A stretch of DNA of 64,000 nt from the NCBI RefSeq assembly GCF_030656345.1, contig NZ_JAUSNR010000002.1, forward strand, positions 124,001 through 188,000, in the 5' to 3' direction. Below the pieces are notes generated by a model. The model searched no databases and was not told the origin of the DNA. It saw only the letters and a program-made list of their open reading frames with translations. Below are positions 19,528-29,842 of the stretch, piece after piece (within the stretch, counting starts at the first letter, position 1; the number at the start of each line of letters is the position of its first letter). This DNA is from Pseudotabrizicola sp. GTDB lineage: Bacteria > Pseudomonadota > Alphaproteobacteria > Rhodobacterales > Rhodobacteraceae. The position numbers and the translations under genes were made by a program.

Positions 19528-19860
19528 ATGTGTCTTCCTCCTAGGGATTTGCTGACTGGGCACCTATTCCCGATAGACATGTCATCCATGTAACAATCGG
19601 CCTCCCCGACGCCCATTCATTTGTAACAAAGGAAGATTTTTTACCGGAAAGTCAATTGTCATGCGGCAAAGCGCAAAATGACCCTAGGGAAACGCCCGCC
19701 CTGCGGCATTGGCCGGGGCGGGGTGGGGGAACTTTGGCGGGCGCTGTGATGGGGGGTTAAGTGTTAAAACTCCCCTAAAATTTAAAAAGCCAAGCCTTTG
19801 AATTAACGTGTTTCTCACCACTGGAACACAAGGGGACGCTCGTGTCACAAGGCCCCTGCC
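19528..19860. other. Intergenic region upstream of ugpB and downstream of cysW
   Basis: 333 bases with no credible gene. Near ugpB it holds the Pho-box-like repeats (19579-19596) and a second TGTAACAA copy at 19622-19629, exactly 33 bp (three 11-bp periods) from the first. The middle part (19750-19810) is AT-rich, unlike the rest of the window. On the minus strand a short AAAGGC-TTG-GCTTTT hairpin near 19786-19801 may end the cys operon. Confidence 0.5.
19579..19596 (-). promoter_or_regulatory. Possible Pho box of ugpB
   Basis: Read on the minus strand, two 7-base units, TTGTTAC and ATGACAT, are separated by 4 bases, the 11-bp spacing of PhoB sites (consensus CTGTCAT repeated). The units match at four and five of seven positions. 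It lies 52 bases before ugpB, a typical Pho-regulon gene. The match is imperfect. Confidence 0.35.
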
Positions 19861-20688
19861 TCAAGCGCCCCGCCGCCCCTCCAGCACCGCCTTGACCACC
19901 AGCGCCACCAAAGCCAGCAGGGTCAGCACCGACGCCGCCGCAAAAGCCCCGGTCGCGTTCAGATCGTTGAACAACAGCTCCACATGCAAGGGCAGGGTGT
20001 TGGTCTGGCCCCGGATATTGCCCGACACCACCGACACCCCGCCAAACTCCCCCACCGCCCGGGCGGTGCAAAGGACGGCCCCATACAGCAAGGCCCAGCG
20101 GATGTTGGGCAGGGTCACACGGGCAAACATCTGCCAGCCCGATGCGCCCAAAGTCAGCGCCGCCTGCTCCTGCTCCGACCCCTGCGATTGCATCAACGGC
20201 AGCACCTCGCGGGCAACAAACGGCGCGGTCACGAACATCGTGACCAGCACAATGCCGGGCAGGGCAAACATCACCTGCAGATCATTGGCCTGCAACCACG
20301 GGCCCAGCAACCCCTGCCGCCCATACAGCAGCAGGTAGCAGATGCCCGCGATGATCGGAGAGATTGAAAACGGGATCTCGATCGCCGTCACCAGAATGCT
20401 GCGCCCCGGAAAGCGGAATCGCGCCACCGCCCACGCCGCCGCGATGCCAAAGGCAATGTTGACCGGCACCACGATCAGCGCGACAACGCTGGTCAGCCAG
20501 ATTGCATGCACCGTCGCCGGATGCATCAGGTTGGCGGCATAGACCCGCCAGCCTTCGCCAAAGGCGCGGGCAAAGATATAGGCCAGCGGTGCCACCACGA
20601 TCAGCAGCGTCAGCGTGACCGCCACCCCGATCAACATGCGCGGCATCAGCCGGGTCCGGGCCGGGTTCATCGCAAGCGTCTGCATCAT
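19861..20688 (-). CDS. cysW: Sulfate/thiosulfate ABC permease CysW
   Basis: 275 residues, six transmembrane helices. The permease loop and the GEFGGVSVVSGNIRGQTNTL region are characteristic of CysW. It forms the channel with CysT. Its start overlaps the cysT stop by four bases and it is the last gene of the cys operon. Confidence 0.93.
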   Translation of the reverse strand: MMQTLAMNPARTRLMPRMLIGVAVTLTLLIVVAPLAYIFARAFGEGWRVYAANLMHPATVHAIWLTSVVALIVVPVNIAFGIAAAWAVARFRFPGRSILVTAIEIPFSISPIIAGICYLLLYGRQGLLGPWLQANDLQVMFALPGIVLVTMFVTAPFVAREVLPLMQSQGSEQEQAALTLGASGWQMFARVTLPNIRWALLYGAVLCTARAVGEFGGVSVVSGNIRGQTNTLPLHVELLFNDLNATGAFAAASVLTLLALVALVVKAVLEGRRGA

Positions 20689-21527
20689 ACCCCCTTGAAC
20701 CGCAAAGCCCAGGCCTGCAGCCGGTTTGACACCACCAGCAGGATCAGCGCGAACATCAGCAGCACCAGCGCAATCGCCGATGCGCCCTGATAGTCAAATT
20801 CCTCCAGCCGGATAAAGGCCAGCAACGCCGCAATCTCTGTCCGGAACGGCAGATTGCCTGCGATGAACACAATCGCCCCCAACTCGCCCAGAGACCGCGC
20901 AAAGGCGATGGTGCAGCCCGCCAGCCACGCCGGCAAAATTTGCGGGAACACCACGCGGGCAAAGATCGCCCCCTCCGACGCGCCCAGCGTGCGCGCCGCC
21001 TGCTCATAGGCCGGGTCCAGATCCTCCAGCACCGGCTGCACGGTGCGCACCACAAAGGGCACCGAGGTGAAGGCCATCGCCAAGGCGACGCCCCAGATCG
21101 TATAGACGATGGAAATTCCCTGCGGCTCCAGCCATTGGCCGATCCAGCCATTGGCCGAAAACAGCGCGGTCAGCGACAATCCCGCCACCGCCGTCGGCAG
21201 GGCAAAGGGAATATCCATCAGCGCATCCAAAATGCGCTTGCCCGGAAACTCATAGCGCACCAGCACCCATGCCATCAGAAGGCCGTAAACCGCGTTGAAG
21301 GCGGTCGCGATCACCGCCGCGGTGATCGTGACCTGAAACGCCGCAATCGCCCGCGGTGCGGTGACGATTCCCCAGAACCGCGCCGGGCCGATCTCGGCCC
21401 CTTTCAGGATCAGCGCCAGCACCGGGATCAGGATGATCACGGTCAGGTACAGCAGCGTCGTGCCAAGGCTCAGCGTGAACCCCGGCAAGACGCGCTTGGC
21501 GCGGATGGGCGCGGCGGCAAAGATCAT
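20685..21527 (-). CDS. cysT: Sulfate/thiosulfate ABC permease CysT (CysU)
   Basis: 280 residues, six transmembrane helices. PFALPTAVAGLSLTALF and SLGELGAIVFIAGNLP are typical of CysT. Four-base overlaps tie it to sbp upstream and cysW downstream. Confidence 0.93.
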   Translation of the reverse strand: MIFAAAPIRAKRVLPGFTLSLGTTLLYLTVIILIPVLALILKGAEIGPARFWGIVTAPRAIAAFQVTITAAVIATAFNAVYGLLMAWVLVRYEFPGKRILDALMDIPFALPTAVAGLSLTALFSANGWIGQWLEPQGISIVYTIWGVALAMAFTSVPFVVRTVQPVLEDLDPAYEQAARTLGASEGAIFARVVFPQILPAWLAGCTIAFARSLGELGAIVFIAGNLPFRTEIAALLAFIRLEEFDYQGASAIALVLLMFALILLVVSNRLQAWALRFKGV

Positions 21528-22525
21528 TGGTTTACAAAGACCTGATCAAGGATCGCGCCGTCAGCCAGATGCTCGGCGCGGATCGCATCCCAGCCGCCGA
21601 ACACCTCATCCACCGTGACCAGCCGCACTTCGGGAAAGTCGGCGGCGTATTTTGCGGCGATTTCGGCGTCATTAACCCGGTAGAAGTTCTGCGCCAGAAT
21701 GTCCTGCGCCTCTGGCGAATACAGCCATTCCAGATAGGCGGTCGCCACCTCGGTCGTGCCCTTCTTGTCGGCGTTTTCGGCCACCACCGCTGCGGGGAAG
21801 GCCGCGAACAGCGACAGCGATGGCGTCACGCGCTCGAACCCTTGGGCGGCATATTCCCGGGCAATGCCGCCGGTTTCGGCCTCAAACGTCACCAGCACAT
21901 CGCCCAGTTCACGCTCGGCAAAGGTCTGCGTCGCCGCACGCCCGCCAGTGTCGAACACCGGAACCGAAGACAGGATCGCCTTCACAAACTCCTGCGCCTT
22001 CGCGTGGTCGCCGCCGTTCTGCTCCAGCCCATAGGCATAGGCCGCAAGGTAGGTATAGCGCGCGTTGCCGCTGGTTTTCGGGTTGGGGAAGATCGGTGCC
22101 ACGTCTTCGCGGGCAAGATCCGACCAGTCCTGAATGTTCTTGGGGTTGCCGGCGCGGACAAGGAACGCGGGCAGTGAGTAATAGGGTGAGGCTCCGTTGG
22201 GCAGCGCATCACGCCAGTCGGCGGGCAACAGGCCGCCTTCGGCCAGCACGTCGATGTCGGTCTCCTGATTGAAGGTCACCACATCGGCCTGCAAGCCTTC
22301 CAGAATGGCGCGGGCCTGACGCGAGGACCCGCCATGGCTTTGGTCGATGGTCAGATCACGGCCGGTGTCGGCCTTCCACTTGGCGATGAACGCGGGGTTC
22401 AGCGCCTCGAACAGCTCACGCGCGATGTCATAGCTGACGTTCAGGATGCTGTCCTGCGCGGCGACTGGCGAAGCCGCGCCCAGAGTGGCGGCCAGAACGG
22501 CAGCCTTGATCAATCCGTGTTTCAT
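21524..22525 (-). CDS. sbp: Periplasmic sulfate-binding protein
   Basis: 333 residues with a signal peptide ending SPVAAQ at about residue 24. The mature protein opens LNVSYDIARELFEALNP and has the SHGGSSRQARAI and FPNPKTSGNARYTYLAA motifs that bind the oxyanion in the Sbp/CysP family. Sulfate versus thiosulfate preference is not decidable, so cysP would be an alternative name. It lies between cysA and cysT with ATGA overlaps on both sides. Confidence 0.92.
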   Translation of the reverse strand: MKHGLIKAAVLAATLGAASPVAAQDSILNVSYDIARELFEALNPAFIAKWKADTGRDLTIDQSHGGSSRQARAILEGLQADVVTFNQETDIDVLAEGGLLPADWRDALPNGASPYYSLPAFLVRAGNPKNIQDWSDLAREDVAPIFPNPKTSGNARYTYLAAYAYGLEQNGGDHAKAQEFVKAILSSVPVFDTGGRAATQTFAERELGDVLVTFEAETGGIAREYAAQGFERVTPSLSLFAAFPAAVVAENADKKGTTEVATAYLEWLYSPEAQDILAQNFYRVNDAEIAAKYAADFPEVRLVTVDEVFGGWDAIRAEHLADGAILDQVFVNQ

Positions 22526-23619
22526 TGGCGTTTCTCCTTGAGAATGGGAAGCGGACGCGGCGCACCATTTTGTGCGACGCCGTCCAAAGGAAAGACCGCG
22601 CCGGTCAGCGGGCGCAGGCGGAAAGCGGTGCCGGGGAAAAGATCCGGCGCAGAATGGCGTGGCAGATCGACCGGAATTTCAGTGCCATCCGTGTGGCGCA
22701 GCCTTGCGCGGATCATCGCGCCGTTGCTGGCCTTGTGTGTCAGAGTCCAGGGGCTGGCAGGGTCAGCATAAAGCGTGATGGCATCGGGGCGCAGGAACAG
22801 CTGTGCTGGCCCATCCGCCATCGCCCGACGCTCTACTGCGGTGGCATCCAGCCCCGCCGCCTCGGCCCGCCCGGCGCGCAAGGTCACGGGCAGTTCCACC
22901 ACCGCGCCCATAAAGCGGGCGACAAAAGGTGATGCGGGGTGATCGTGGATCTGGTCGGCAGACCCGATCTGCTCGATCCGGCCTTCGCCCATCACCACGA
23001 CACGGTCGGCGAGCTCAAACGCCTCTTCCTGATCATGGGTCACGAACAGCGTGGTTGACCCCGTCGCCTGATGCACCTCGCGCAGCCAAGCCCGCAGGTC
23101 GCGGCGGATCGCGGCATCCAGCGCGCCAAAGGGTTCGTCCAGCAGCAGCACCGCAGGTTCGATGGCAAGTGCGCGCCCCAAGGCTACCCGCTGGCGCTGA
23201 CCGCCCGACAACTGCGCCGGAAAGCGGTCGGACAGGTGCGGAATCTGCAACAGGCCCAGCAGGTCATCGACCTTTGCCGCAATCGCCGCTTTTGCCGGAC
23301 GCTCCGCCTTTATGCGCACGGTCAGGCCAAAGGCGATGTTGTCGCGCACGGTCATATGCGGGAACAGGGCGTAATGCTGGAACACAAAGCCGATCCGCCG
23401 CTTTTGCGCGGGCAGGGGCAGCCAGTCCTGCCCGTTGACCATCAGCCCACCGGCATCGGGCCAGTCCAGCCCGGCGATGATCTTCAGCAGCGTGGTCTTG
23501 CCCGAGCCTGATGGCCCAAGCAGCGCCACCAGTTCCCCGTCGTTGATCGTCAGATCAATGCCGCGCAGAACCGTGGTCTGGTCGAAGCTCTTGGTCAGCG
23601 ATGATATGGCGATTGTCAT
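22522..23619 (-). CDS. cysA: Sulfate/thiosulfate ABC importer ATPase CysA
   Basis: 365 residues, first gene of the operon. Walker A GPSGSGKTT, signature [14 protein letters not shown], Walker B LLLDEPFGALD, and a C-terminal regulatory domain from about residue 240. AGGAAG lies upstream of the ATG. Unusually, the ATPase gene leads the operon, ahead of the binding-protein gene. Confidence 0.94.
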   Translation of the reverse strand: MTIAISSLTKSFDQTTVLRGIDLTINDGELVALLGPSGSGKTTLLKIIAGLDWPDAGGLMVNGQDWLPLPAQKRRIGFVFQHYALFPHMTVRDNIAFGLTVRIKAERPAKAAIAAKVDDLLGLLQIPHLSDRFPAQLSGGQRQRVALGRALAIEPAVLLLDEPFGALDAAIRRDLRAWLREVHQATGSTTLFVTHDQEEAFELADRVVVMGEGRIEQIGSADQIHDHPASPFVARFMGAVVELPVTLRAGRAEAAGLDATAVERRAMADGPAQLFLRPDAITLYADPASPWTLTHKASNGAMIRARLRHTDGTEIPVDLPRHSAPDLFPGTAFRLRPLTGAVFPLDGVAQNGAPRPLPILKEKRQ

Positions 23620-23756
23620 GCGAGTCTTCCTGTGCTCGCCGTGAAATGCGCCGATATCGGGCGCAGTTCAATGGCTGCGCTCGATGCTAACCCGTTCGTT
23701 TCCGTGTGGAATTGGAATAACGTTCCGGGCCGGTCCAGCGCAGGCCCGGTGTCGTC

Positions 23757-23789
23757 CGCACAGGCCCCGGTCTGGCGGAACCCTGTGCG
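23757..23789 (-). terminator. Hairpin between gbcB and cysA
   Basis: CGCACAGG and CCTGTGCG form a perfect 8-bp stem with a 17-base loop, flanked by two copies of CCGGTGTCG (23746-23754, 23793-23801). It lies downstream of gbcB on the minus strand and could end that transcript. The same 233-bp gap also holds a dyad GGAATAACGTTCC (23714-23726) that may be part of the cysA promoter. Confidence 0.4.
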
Positions 23790-23852
23790 CCCCGGTGTCG
23801 CCGCGTCATGACGTGGTTCTTTTTCACCAGGGCCAAGGGATTTTGCGGGGGA

Positions 23853-24926
23853 TCAGACCTCGACGCTAACCCGCCCGATCGGGTTTGAACAGCAGGCCAG
23901 AATGAAGCCTTCAGCGATTTCGTCATCCGAAATGCCGCCGTTGTGGACCATATGCACCTCGCCAGCGGTTTTGCGCACCTTGCAGGTGCCGCACAGACCA
24001 AAGGTGCAGCCCGAGGGGATGTTCAGCCCGGCCTTGCGCGCCACGGCCAGCACCGTATCGGTTTCCGCACAGGCGGCAGTGACGCCGGATGTGGTGAAGG
24101 TGACAGCGGCCCGGATATCGGCGTCGGGCACCACATCGGTGATCGGTTCGGCGTCGCTTGCCTTGCGAACCGGCGCGCCGAAACTTTCCTGATGATAGCG
24201 GTCCATGTCATAGCCGATCGACACCAGCATTTCACGCACCGACTGCATGAACGGTTCCGGCCCGCAGCAGAACACCTCGCGTTCCAGATAATCGGGCGCC
24301 ATCAGGCCCAGCATGATCTGGCTCAGCCGCCCCTGAAACCCGTGCCAGGTGCGGAACGGGTCGGGTTCTTCCACTGTGAAGCGCAGTTTCAGCCCCGGCA
24401 CCCGGTTGGCAAACTGCTCCAGCCGCTCGCGGAAGATGATCTCGGACGGGCGTTTTGCGGCGTGGACAAAGGCGATGTCGGGCATCTCGCCGGAATCCCA
24501 GGCCCAGGTGGTCATCGACATCATCGGCGTGATGCCGGACCCTGCCGAGATGAACAGGTATTTCTGCGCCGGATGGCGGTGAAAGCTGAAAATCCCCGAA
24601 GGCCCGTAAGCCTTGATCCGCATACCGGGTTTCAGATGATTCAGCATCCAGCGGGTGCCGATGGAGTCGGCCTGTGCCTTGACGGTGACCGAAATCGACA
24701 GCGGGCGCGACGGGCTGGAACTGATGGTATAGGTGCGCTGAATGTTGCCGCCGGGCACCGGCAGATCAAGGGTCACGAACTGCCCCGGCTGATAGTCGAA
24801 CCACGCGCCAGACGGCGCGCGGAAGGTAAAGCTGGCGGTGTCAGCCGTATCCGGCACCACCATGGCGCATTCCAGCGGCTCAGAGTCCTGCCACGGCTTG
24901 GCGGCCCAGTTCATCTGGTTTGGCAT
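23853..24926 (-). CDS. gbcB: Glycine betaine monooxygenase, reductase subunit
   Basis: 357 residues: an FAD domain (RTYTISSSPS flavin motif at about residues 65-74), an NAD(P) domain (SAGSGITPMMSM, then FCCGPEPFM), and a C-terminal plant-type [2Fe-2S] ferredoxin domain with C-x4-C-x2-C (GCTFGLCGTCK) and a later Cys. It passes electrons from NAD(P)H to the Rieske subunit encoded directly upstream. Three bases separate the two genes. The family also includes reductases for related quaternary-amine oxygenases, so the substrate rests on the GbcA match. Confidence 0.88.
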   Translation of the reverse strand: MPNQMNWAAKPWQDSEPLECAMVVPDTADTASFTFRAPSGAWFDYQPGQFVTLDLPVPGGNIQRTYTISSSPSRPLSISVTVKAQADSIGTRWMLNHLKPGMRIKAYGPSGIFSFHRHPAQKYLFISAGSGITPMMSMTTWAWDSGEMPDIAFVHAAKRPSEIIFRERLEQFANRVPGLKLRFTVEEPDPFRTWHGFQGRLSQIMLGLMAPDYLEREVFCCGPEPFMQSVREMLVSIGYDMDRYHQESFGAPVRKASDAEPITDVVPDADIRAAVTFTTSGVTAACAETDTVLAVARKAGLNIPSGCTFGLCGTCKVRKTAGEVHMVHNGGISDDEIAEGFILACCSNPIGRVSVEV

Positions 24927-24929
24927 GGT

Positions 24930-26502
<1,573 letters not shown>

Positions 26503-27084
26503 ATGGCAAGGCTTTCCATCATTGTGGTCGAGCGCGACCGGGAACGGGCGCTGCGCATTGTCGATGGTCTTATGGCCTCGGGCGATCATGCCATCACGGT
26601 CATTTCCGAAAAAACCGGCCTGGCGCGGCGGATCGCCGAGCAAAAGCCCGACATCGTGCTGATCGACGTGGCCGACCCGTCGCGCGACGTGCTGGAAGAA
26701 CTGGCGCTGGTGTCCGGCCCGATGGAACGCCCGGTGGCGATGTTCGTCGACCGCTCCGATGAGCAGCTGACCCGCGCCGCGATAGAGGCCGGGGTGTCGG
26801 CCTATGTGGTGGATGGCTTGCAGCCGGAACGGATCAAGCCGGTGCTGGATGCCGCCATCGCCCGGTTTCACATGTTCCAGAAAATGCGCGCCGAACTGGC
26901 CGCCACCAAGGCCGCGCTGGAGGATCGCAAGATCATTGACCGCGCCAAGGCCATTCTGATGAAAGCGCGCGGGATTGACGAGGAAGCCGCCTATGCGCTG
27001 CTGCGCAAGACCGCGATGGATCAGAAACGCCGCGTGGCCGACATTGCGCAGCAGCTGGTGATGGCGGCGGGGCTGCTGACATGA
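26503..27084 (+). CDS. nasT: NasT: response-regulator-like antiterminator with ANTAR domain
   Basis: 193 residues. A pseudo-receiver domain (about 1-120, opening LSIIVVERDRERAL) is followed by an ANTAR RNA-binding domain (about 130-190: LEDRKIIDRAKAILMKARG, then EEAAYALLRKTAMD). NasT binds two-hairpin leader RNAs to stop premature termination of nitrate-assimilation genes. ATG 26503 is preferred over an in-frame GTG at 26494. It overlaps nasS by four bases, and a matching leader RNA lies ahead of nrtA. Confidence 0.92.
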   Translation: MARLSIIVVERDRERALRIVDGLMASGDHAITVISEKTGLARRIAEQKPDIVLIDVADPSRDVLEELALVSGPMERPVAMFVDRSDEQLTRAAIEAGVSAYVVDGLQPERIKPVLDAAIARFHMFQKMRAELAATKAALEDRKIIDRAKAILMKARGIDEEAAYALLRKTAMDQKRRVADIAQQLVMAAGLLT

Positions 27085-28256
27085 GCCTGACCACGCTGCG
27101 CCTTGGCTATGTGCCGCTGACCGACGCCGCCCCGCTGATCGTGGCGCAAGAGCTTGGCTTTGCCGCGGAAGAGGGGCTGCACCTTGATCTGATCCGGGTG
27201 CAAAGCTGGGCGCAAAGCCGTGACCTGCTGGGCATGGGCGGCATTGATGCGGCGCATATGCTGGTGCCGCTGCCGATTGCGCAGACGCTGGGGCTTGGCC
27301 CGGACTATCCCCGGTTTGATCTGGTGATGATGCTGTCGGTGGGCGGGCAGGCCATTGCGGTCAGCGCGGCGCTGGCCAATGCGATGCGGGCGCAGGGGCA
27401 TGGCTTTGGTTTTGATGATCCGGTTGCGGCACGCAACGCGCTGGGCGCAGTGGCGGGCGGGCAGTTGCGTGTGGGCGTGCCGTTTCCGTTCTCGACACAG
27501 GCCGAACTGGTGCGCCGCTGGCTGGACGGCACGGAACTGGCCGCAGGTGTCACCATCCACACTGTGCCGCCGCCGCTGATGGCCGATGCGCTGGCGGCGG
27601 GTGAGGTCGATGCGTTTTGCGTGGGCGAGCCTTGGGCCTCGTACGCGGTGGAAACCGGGGTCGGCGCGCTGTTGCTGGCCGGGCGGGCGATCTGGGCCTC
27701 GCCGCCCGAAAAGGGGCTGGTGCTGACCCGTGATTTTACCGAAAGCCGCGCGGAGGAAACCGGGCGGCTGATGCGCGCGGTCTGGCGCGCCTGCCGTTGG
27801 CTGGACCGGCCTGACAATCGCGGCACGGCCGCCGAAATCCTGTCGCGCCCGGACTATCTGAACCTGGCACCGGAACTGACCGAACGCGGCCTTCTGGGCC
27901 GGTTGCACATCAGTGCGGCGGGTGAGGTGCGGCAGTTTCCCGGCTTTATCCGCTTTCACGAGGGTGGGGCGAATTTCCCGTGGCGCAGTCTGGCGGCGCT
28001 GCTGGCACGGCGGATCGCCGGGCTGCACGGGCTGGACGTGGCGCGCGCGATGGAACAGGCGACGGAATGCTTCCGCACCGATCTATACCGCCAGCATCTG
28101 CGCAGTGCAGGGGCCGATCTGCCGGGCGCGTCAGCCCGGATTGAAGGCGCGATGGCGCATCCGACCGCTGTGGCGTCAGAGAAGGGCCAGATGATTCTGG
28201 CCCCGGATGCGTTTTTTGACGGCGAAACCTATGATCCGGCGTTTGCTTTGCGCTGA
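27081..28256 (+). CDS. nasS: NasS: nitrate sensor of the NrtA family
   Basis: 391 residues resembling the nitrate-binding NrtA/CmpA proteins (LGYVPLTDAAPLIVAQELGF at the start, VDAFCVGEPWAS in the middle), but without a signal peptide, so cytoplasmic. In known systems NasS holds NasT inactive until nitrate or nitrite binds. The ATGA overlap with nasT supports co-synthesis of the pair. Confidence 0.92.
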   Translation: MSLTTLRLGYVPLTDAAPLIVAQELGFAAEEGLHLDLIRVQSWAQSRDLLGMGGIDAAHMLVPLPIAQTLGLGPDYPRFDLVMMLSVGGQAIAVSAALANAMRAQGHGFGFDDPVAARNALGAVAGGQLRVGVPFPFSTQAELVRRWLDGTELAAGVTIHTVPPPLMADALAAGEVDAFCVGEPWASYAVETGVGALLLAGRAIWASPPEKGLVLTRDFTESRAEETGRLMRAVWRACRWLDRPDNRGTAAEILSRPDYLNLAPELTERGLLGRLHISAAGEVRQFPGFIRFHEGGANFPWRSLAALLARRIAGLHGLDVARAMEQATECFRTDLYRQHLRSAGADLPGASARIEGAMAHPTAVASEKGQMILAPDAFFDGETYDPAFALR

Positions 28257-28294
28257 AGGATTCAGCAGACCCTTGCAGCTTTGCGCAAATGTCA

Positions 28295-28315
28295 TGCTGC
28301 ACTTGCGATGCAGCA
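28295..28315. promoter_or_regulatory. 21-bp dyad upstream of the nrtA leader
   Basis: TGCTGCA and TGCAGCA flank a 7-base centre. With the nearby TTGC/GCAA element (28273-28288) it makes a cluster of TGC...GCA dyads, the general look of NtrC sites, although the spacing differs from the enteric consensus. The position upstream of the ANTAR hairpins suits an activator site. Confidence 0.3.
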
Positions 28316-28363
28316 GCGCAGCGCTTGACCGGCGGGTCGGAACGGTCGCATGCTGATAAGCAA

Positions 28364-28413
28364 GATCAAAGGCAATGGCGCTTTCGATCTGACAATCTTC
28401 CGCAAAGATGCGG
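28364..28413 (+). promoter_or_regulatory. ANTAR-responsive two-hairpin RNA leader (NasT target)
   Basis: Hairpin P1 (28364-28389) has a stem GATC-A-AAGGC paired with GCTTT-C-GATC, one internal mismatch, and the hexaloop AATGGC (28374-28379). Hairpin P2 (28400-28413) is CCGC, hexaloop AAAGAT (28404-28409), GCGG. Both loops have A at position 1 and G at position 4, the defining feature of ANTAR target RNAs, and a 10-base linker separates them. An intrinsic terminator follows 20 bases later, and nrtA begins 129 bases after P2. NasT binding should favour read-through. Confidence 0.78.
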
Positions 28414-28433
28414 TCCCCCAAAATGGCAATGCC

Positions 28434-28481
28434 GCCACCCATCCTGTCCTCAACCCGAGGCAGCGATCGAGGTGGCTTTTT
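28434..28481 (+). terminator. Leader terminator before nrtA
   Basis: GCCACC (28434-28439) pairs with GGTGGC (28471-28476) directly ahead of TTTTT (28477-28481). A second stem, CCTC-AACCC-GAGG (28448-28460), lies inside. Its position between the two ANTAR hairpins and nrtA is the arrangement expected for NasT-controlled antitermination. Confidence 0.7.
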
Positions 28482-28542
28482 GCTGTTCAGCCCAAGCCCG
28501 CCGCGCATCCGCCGGCCCGGCCTTTGCCAGAGGACACGCCAC

Positions 28543-29832
28543 ATGACCCTGATCCAGCCCACCCGCCGCAGTTTCCTGAAATCCGCCGTCGGGGTTGCTG
28601 CAACCGCCGCAGCCGCCCGCCTTGCCCTGCCGGGCGGGGCATGGGCCGCCACCGCCACCCCCGAAGTCACCGGCTGCACGCTGGGCTACATCGCGCTGAC
28701 CGATTCCGCGCCGCTGATCATCGCCTTGGAAAAGGGCCTTTTTGCCAAACACGGCATGCCCGATGTGAAGGTGGAAAAGCAGGCCAGCTGGGGTGCCACG
28801 CGTGACAACATGGCGCTGGGGGCTGCCAGTGGCGGTATTGATGGCGGCCATATCCTGCGCCCGAAAGTGCATCTGTATTCCACCGGCAAGGTGATGCAGA
28901 ACAATCAGCCACTGCCGATGTATACGCTGCTGAACCTGAACGAGGATGCGCAGGCAATCTCGGTCACGCAGGCTTATGCCGACAGCGGTGTGGGCCTCGA
29001 CAGCTCCCCTCTGCGTGAGGTTTTCGCCGCCAAACGCGCGGCGGGTGCCGAAATCCCCGTCGCCATGACCTTCCCCGGCGGCACGCATGATCTGTGGATG
29101 CGGTATTGGCTGGCCGCTGGCGGGATCGACCCGACCAAGGATGTCGACCTGATTGTGGTGCCGCCGCCGCAGATGGTGGCCAATATGAAGGTCGGCAACA
29201 TGGAGGCGTTCTGTGTGGGCGAGCCGTGGAACGAGCAACTGGTCAATCAGGGCATCGGCTTTACCGCAACCACCACCGGCGAGATCTGGGCCAACCACCC
29301 CGAAAAGGTGCTGGGCATGCGCGCGCAATGGGTGGACGATCACCCGAACGCCACGCTTGCCCTGATGATGGCGGTGATGGAGGCGCAGATCTGGTGCGAT
29401 GACGCCGCCAACAAGGACGAGATGGCCGAAATCATCGGGAGTCGCCAATGGTATAACGTGCCGGTGGCCGATATTGTCACCCGTCTGAAGGGTCAGATCA
29501 ACTATGGCAATGGCCGGGTTGAAAGCCGCCCCGATCTGGCGATGAAATTCTGGGGTGCTGACGGTGCCACCTCGTACCCCTGGAAATCGCTCGACAGCTG
29601 GTTCATCACCGAAAACAAGCGCTGGGGCACCTTTGCGGGCGACCTGGATGCCAAGGCGCTGGTCGATGCGACCAACCGCTCTGACCTGTGGCTTGCCGCC
29701 GCCAAAGGGCTGGGGCTGGAGCCGGGCTTTGGCGACAGCCGCGGGGTGGAGACGTTCTTTGACGGCAAGACCTTCGATCCGGCCAACCCGGACGCCTACC
29801 TCGACAGCCAGTCGATCAAGGCCATGGTGTAA
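28543..29832 (+). CDS. nrtA: Nitrate ABC importer, substrate-binding protein NrtA
   Basis: 429 residues. A twin-arginine signal is visible (TRRSFLKSAVGVAAT, then a hydrophobic stretch ending GGAWA), so folded export by Tat is likely. The mature protein has GYIALTDSAPLIIALEKGLF and MEAFCVGEPWNEQL, as in NrtA/CmpA. AGAGGA lies upstream of the chosen ATG. An in-frame ATG at 28408 would lie inside the leader hairpins and is rejected. Confidence 0.93.
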   Translation: MTLIQPTRRSFLKSAVGVAATAAAARLALPGGAWAATATPEVTGCTLGYIALTDSAPLIIALEKGLFAKHGMPDVKVEKQASWGATRDNMALGAASGGIDGGHILRPKVHLYSTGKVMQNNQPLPMYTLLNLNEDAQAISVTQAYADSGVGLDSSPLREVFAAKRAAGAEIPVAMTFPGGTHDLWMRYWLAAGGIDPTKDVDLIVVPPPQMVANMKVGNMEAFCVGEPWNEQLVNQGIGFTATTTGEIWANHPEKVLGMRAQWVDDHPNATLALMMAVMEAQIWCDDAANKDEMAEIIGSRQWYNVPVADIVTRLKGQINYGNGRVESRPDLAMKFWGADGATSYPWKSLDSWFITENKRWGTFAGDLDAKALVDATNRSDLWLAAAKGLGLEPGFGDSRGVETFFDGKTFDPANPDAYLDSQSIKAMV

Positions 29833-29842
29833 GGGGGTGGGC

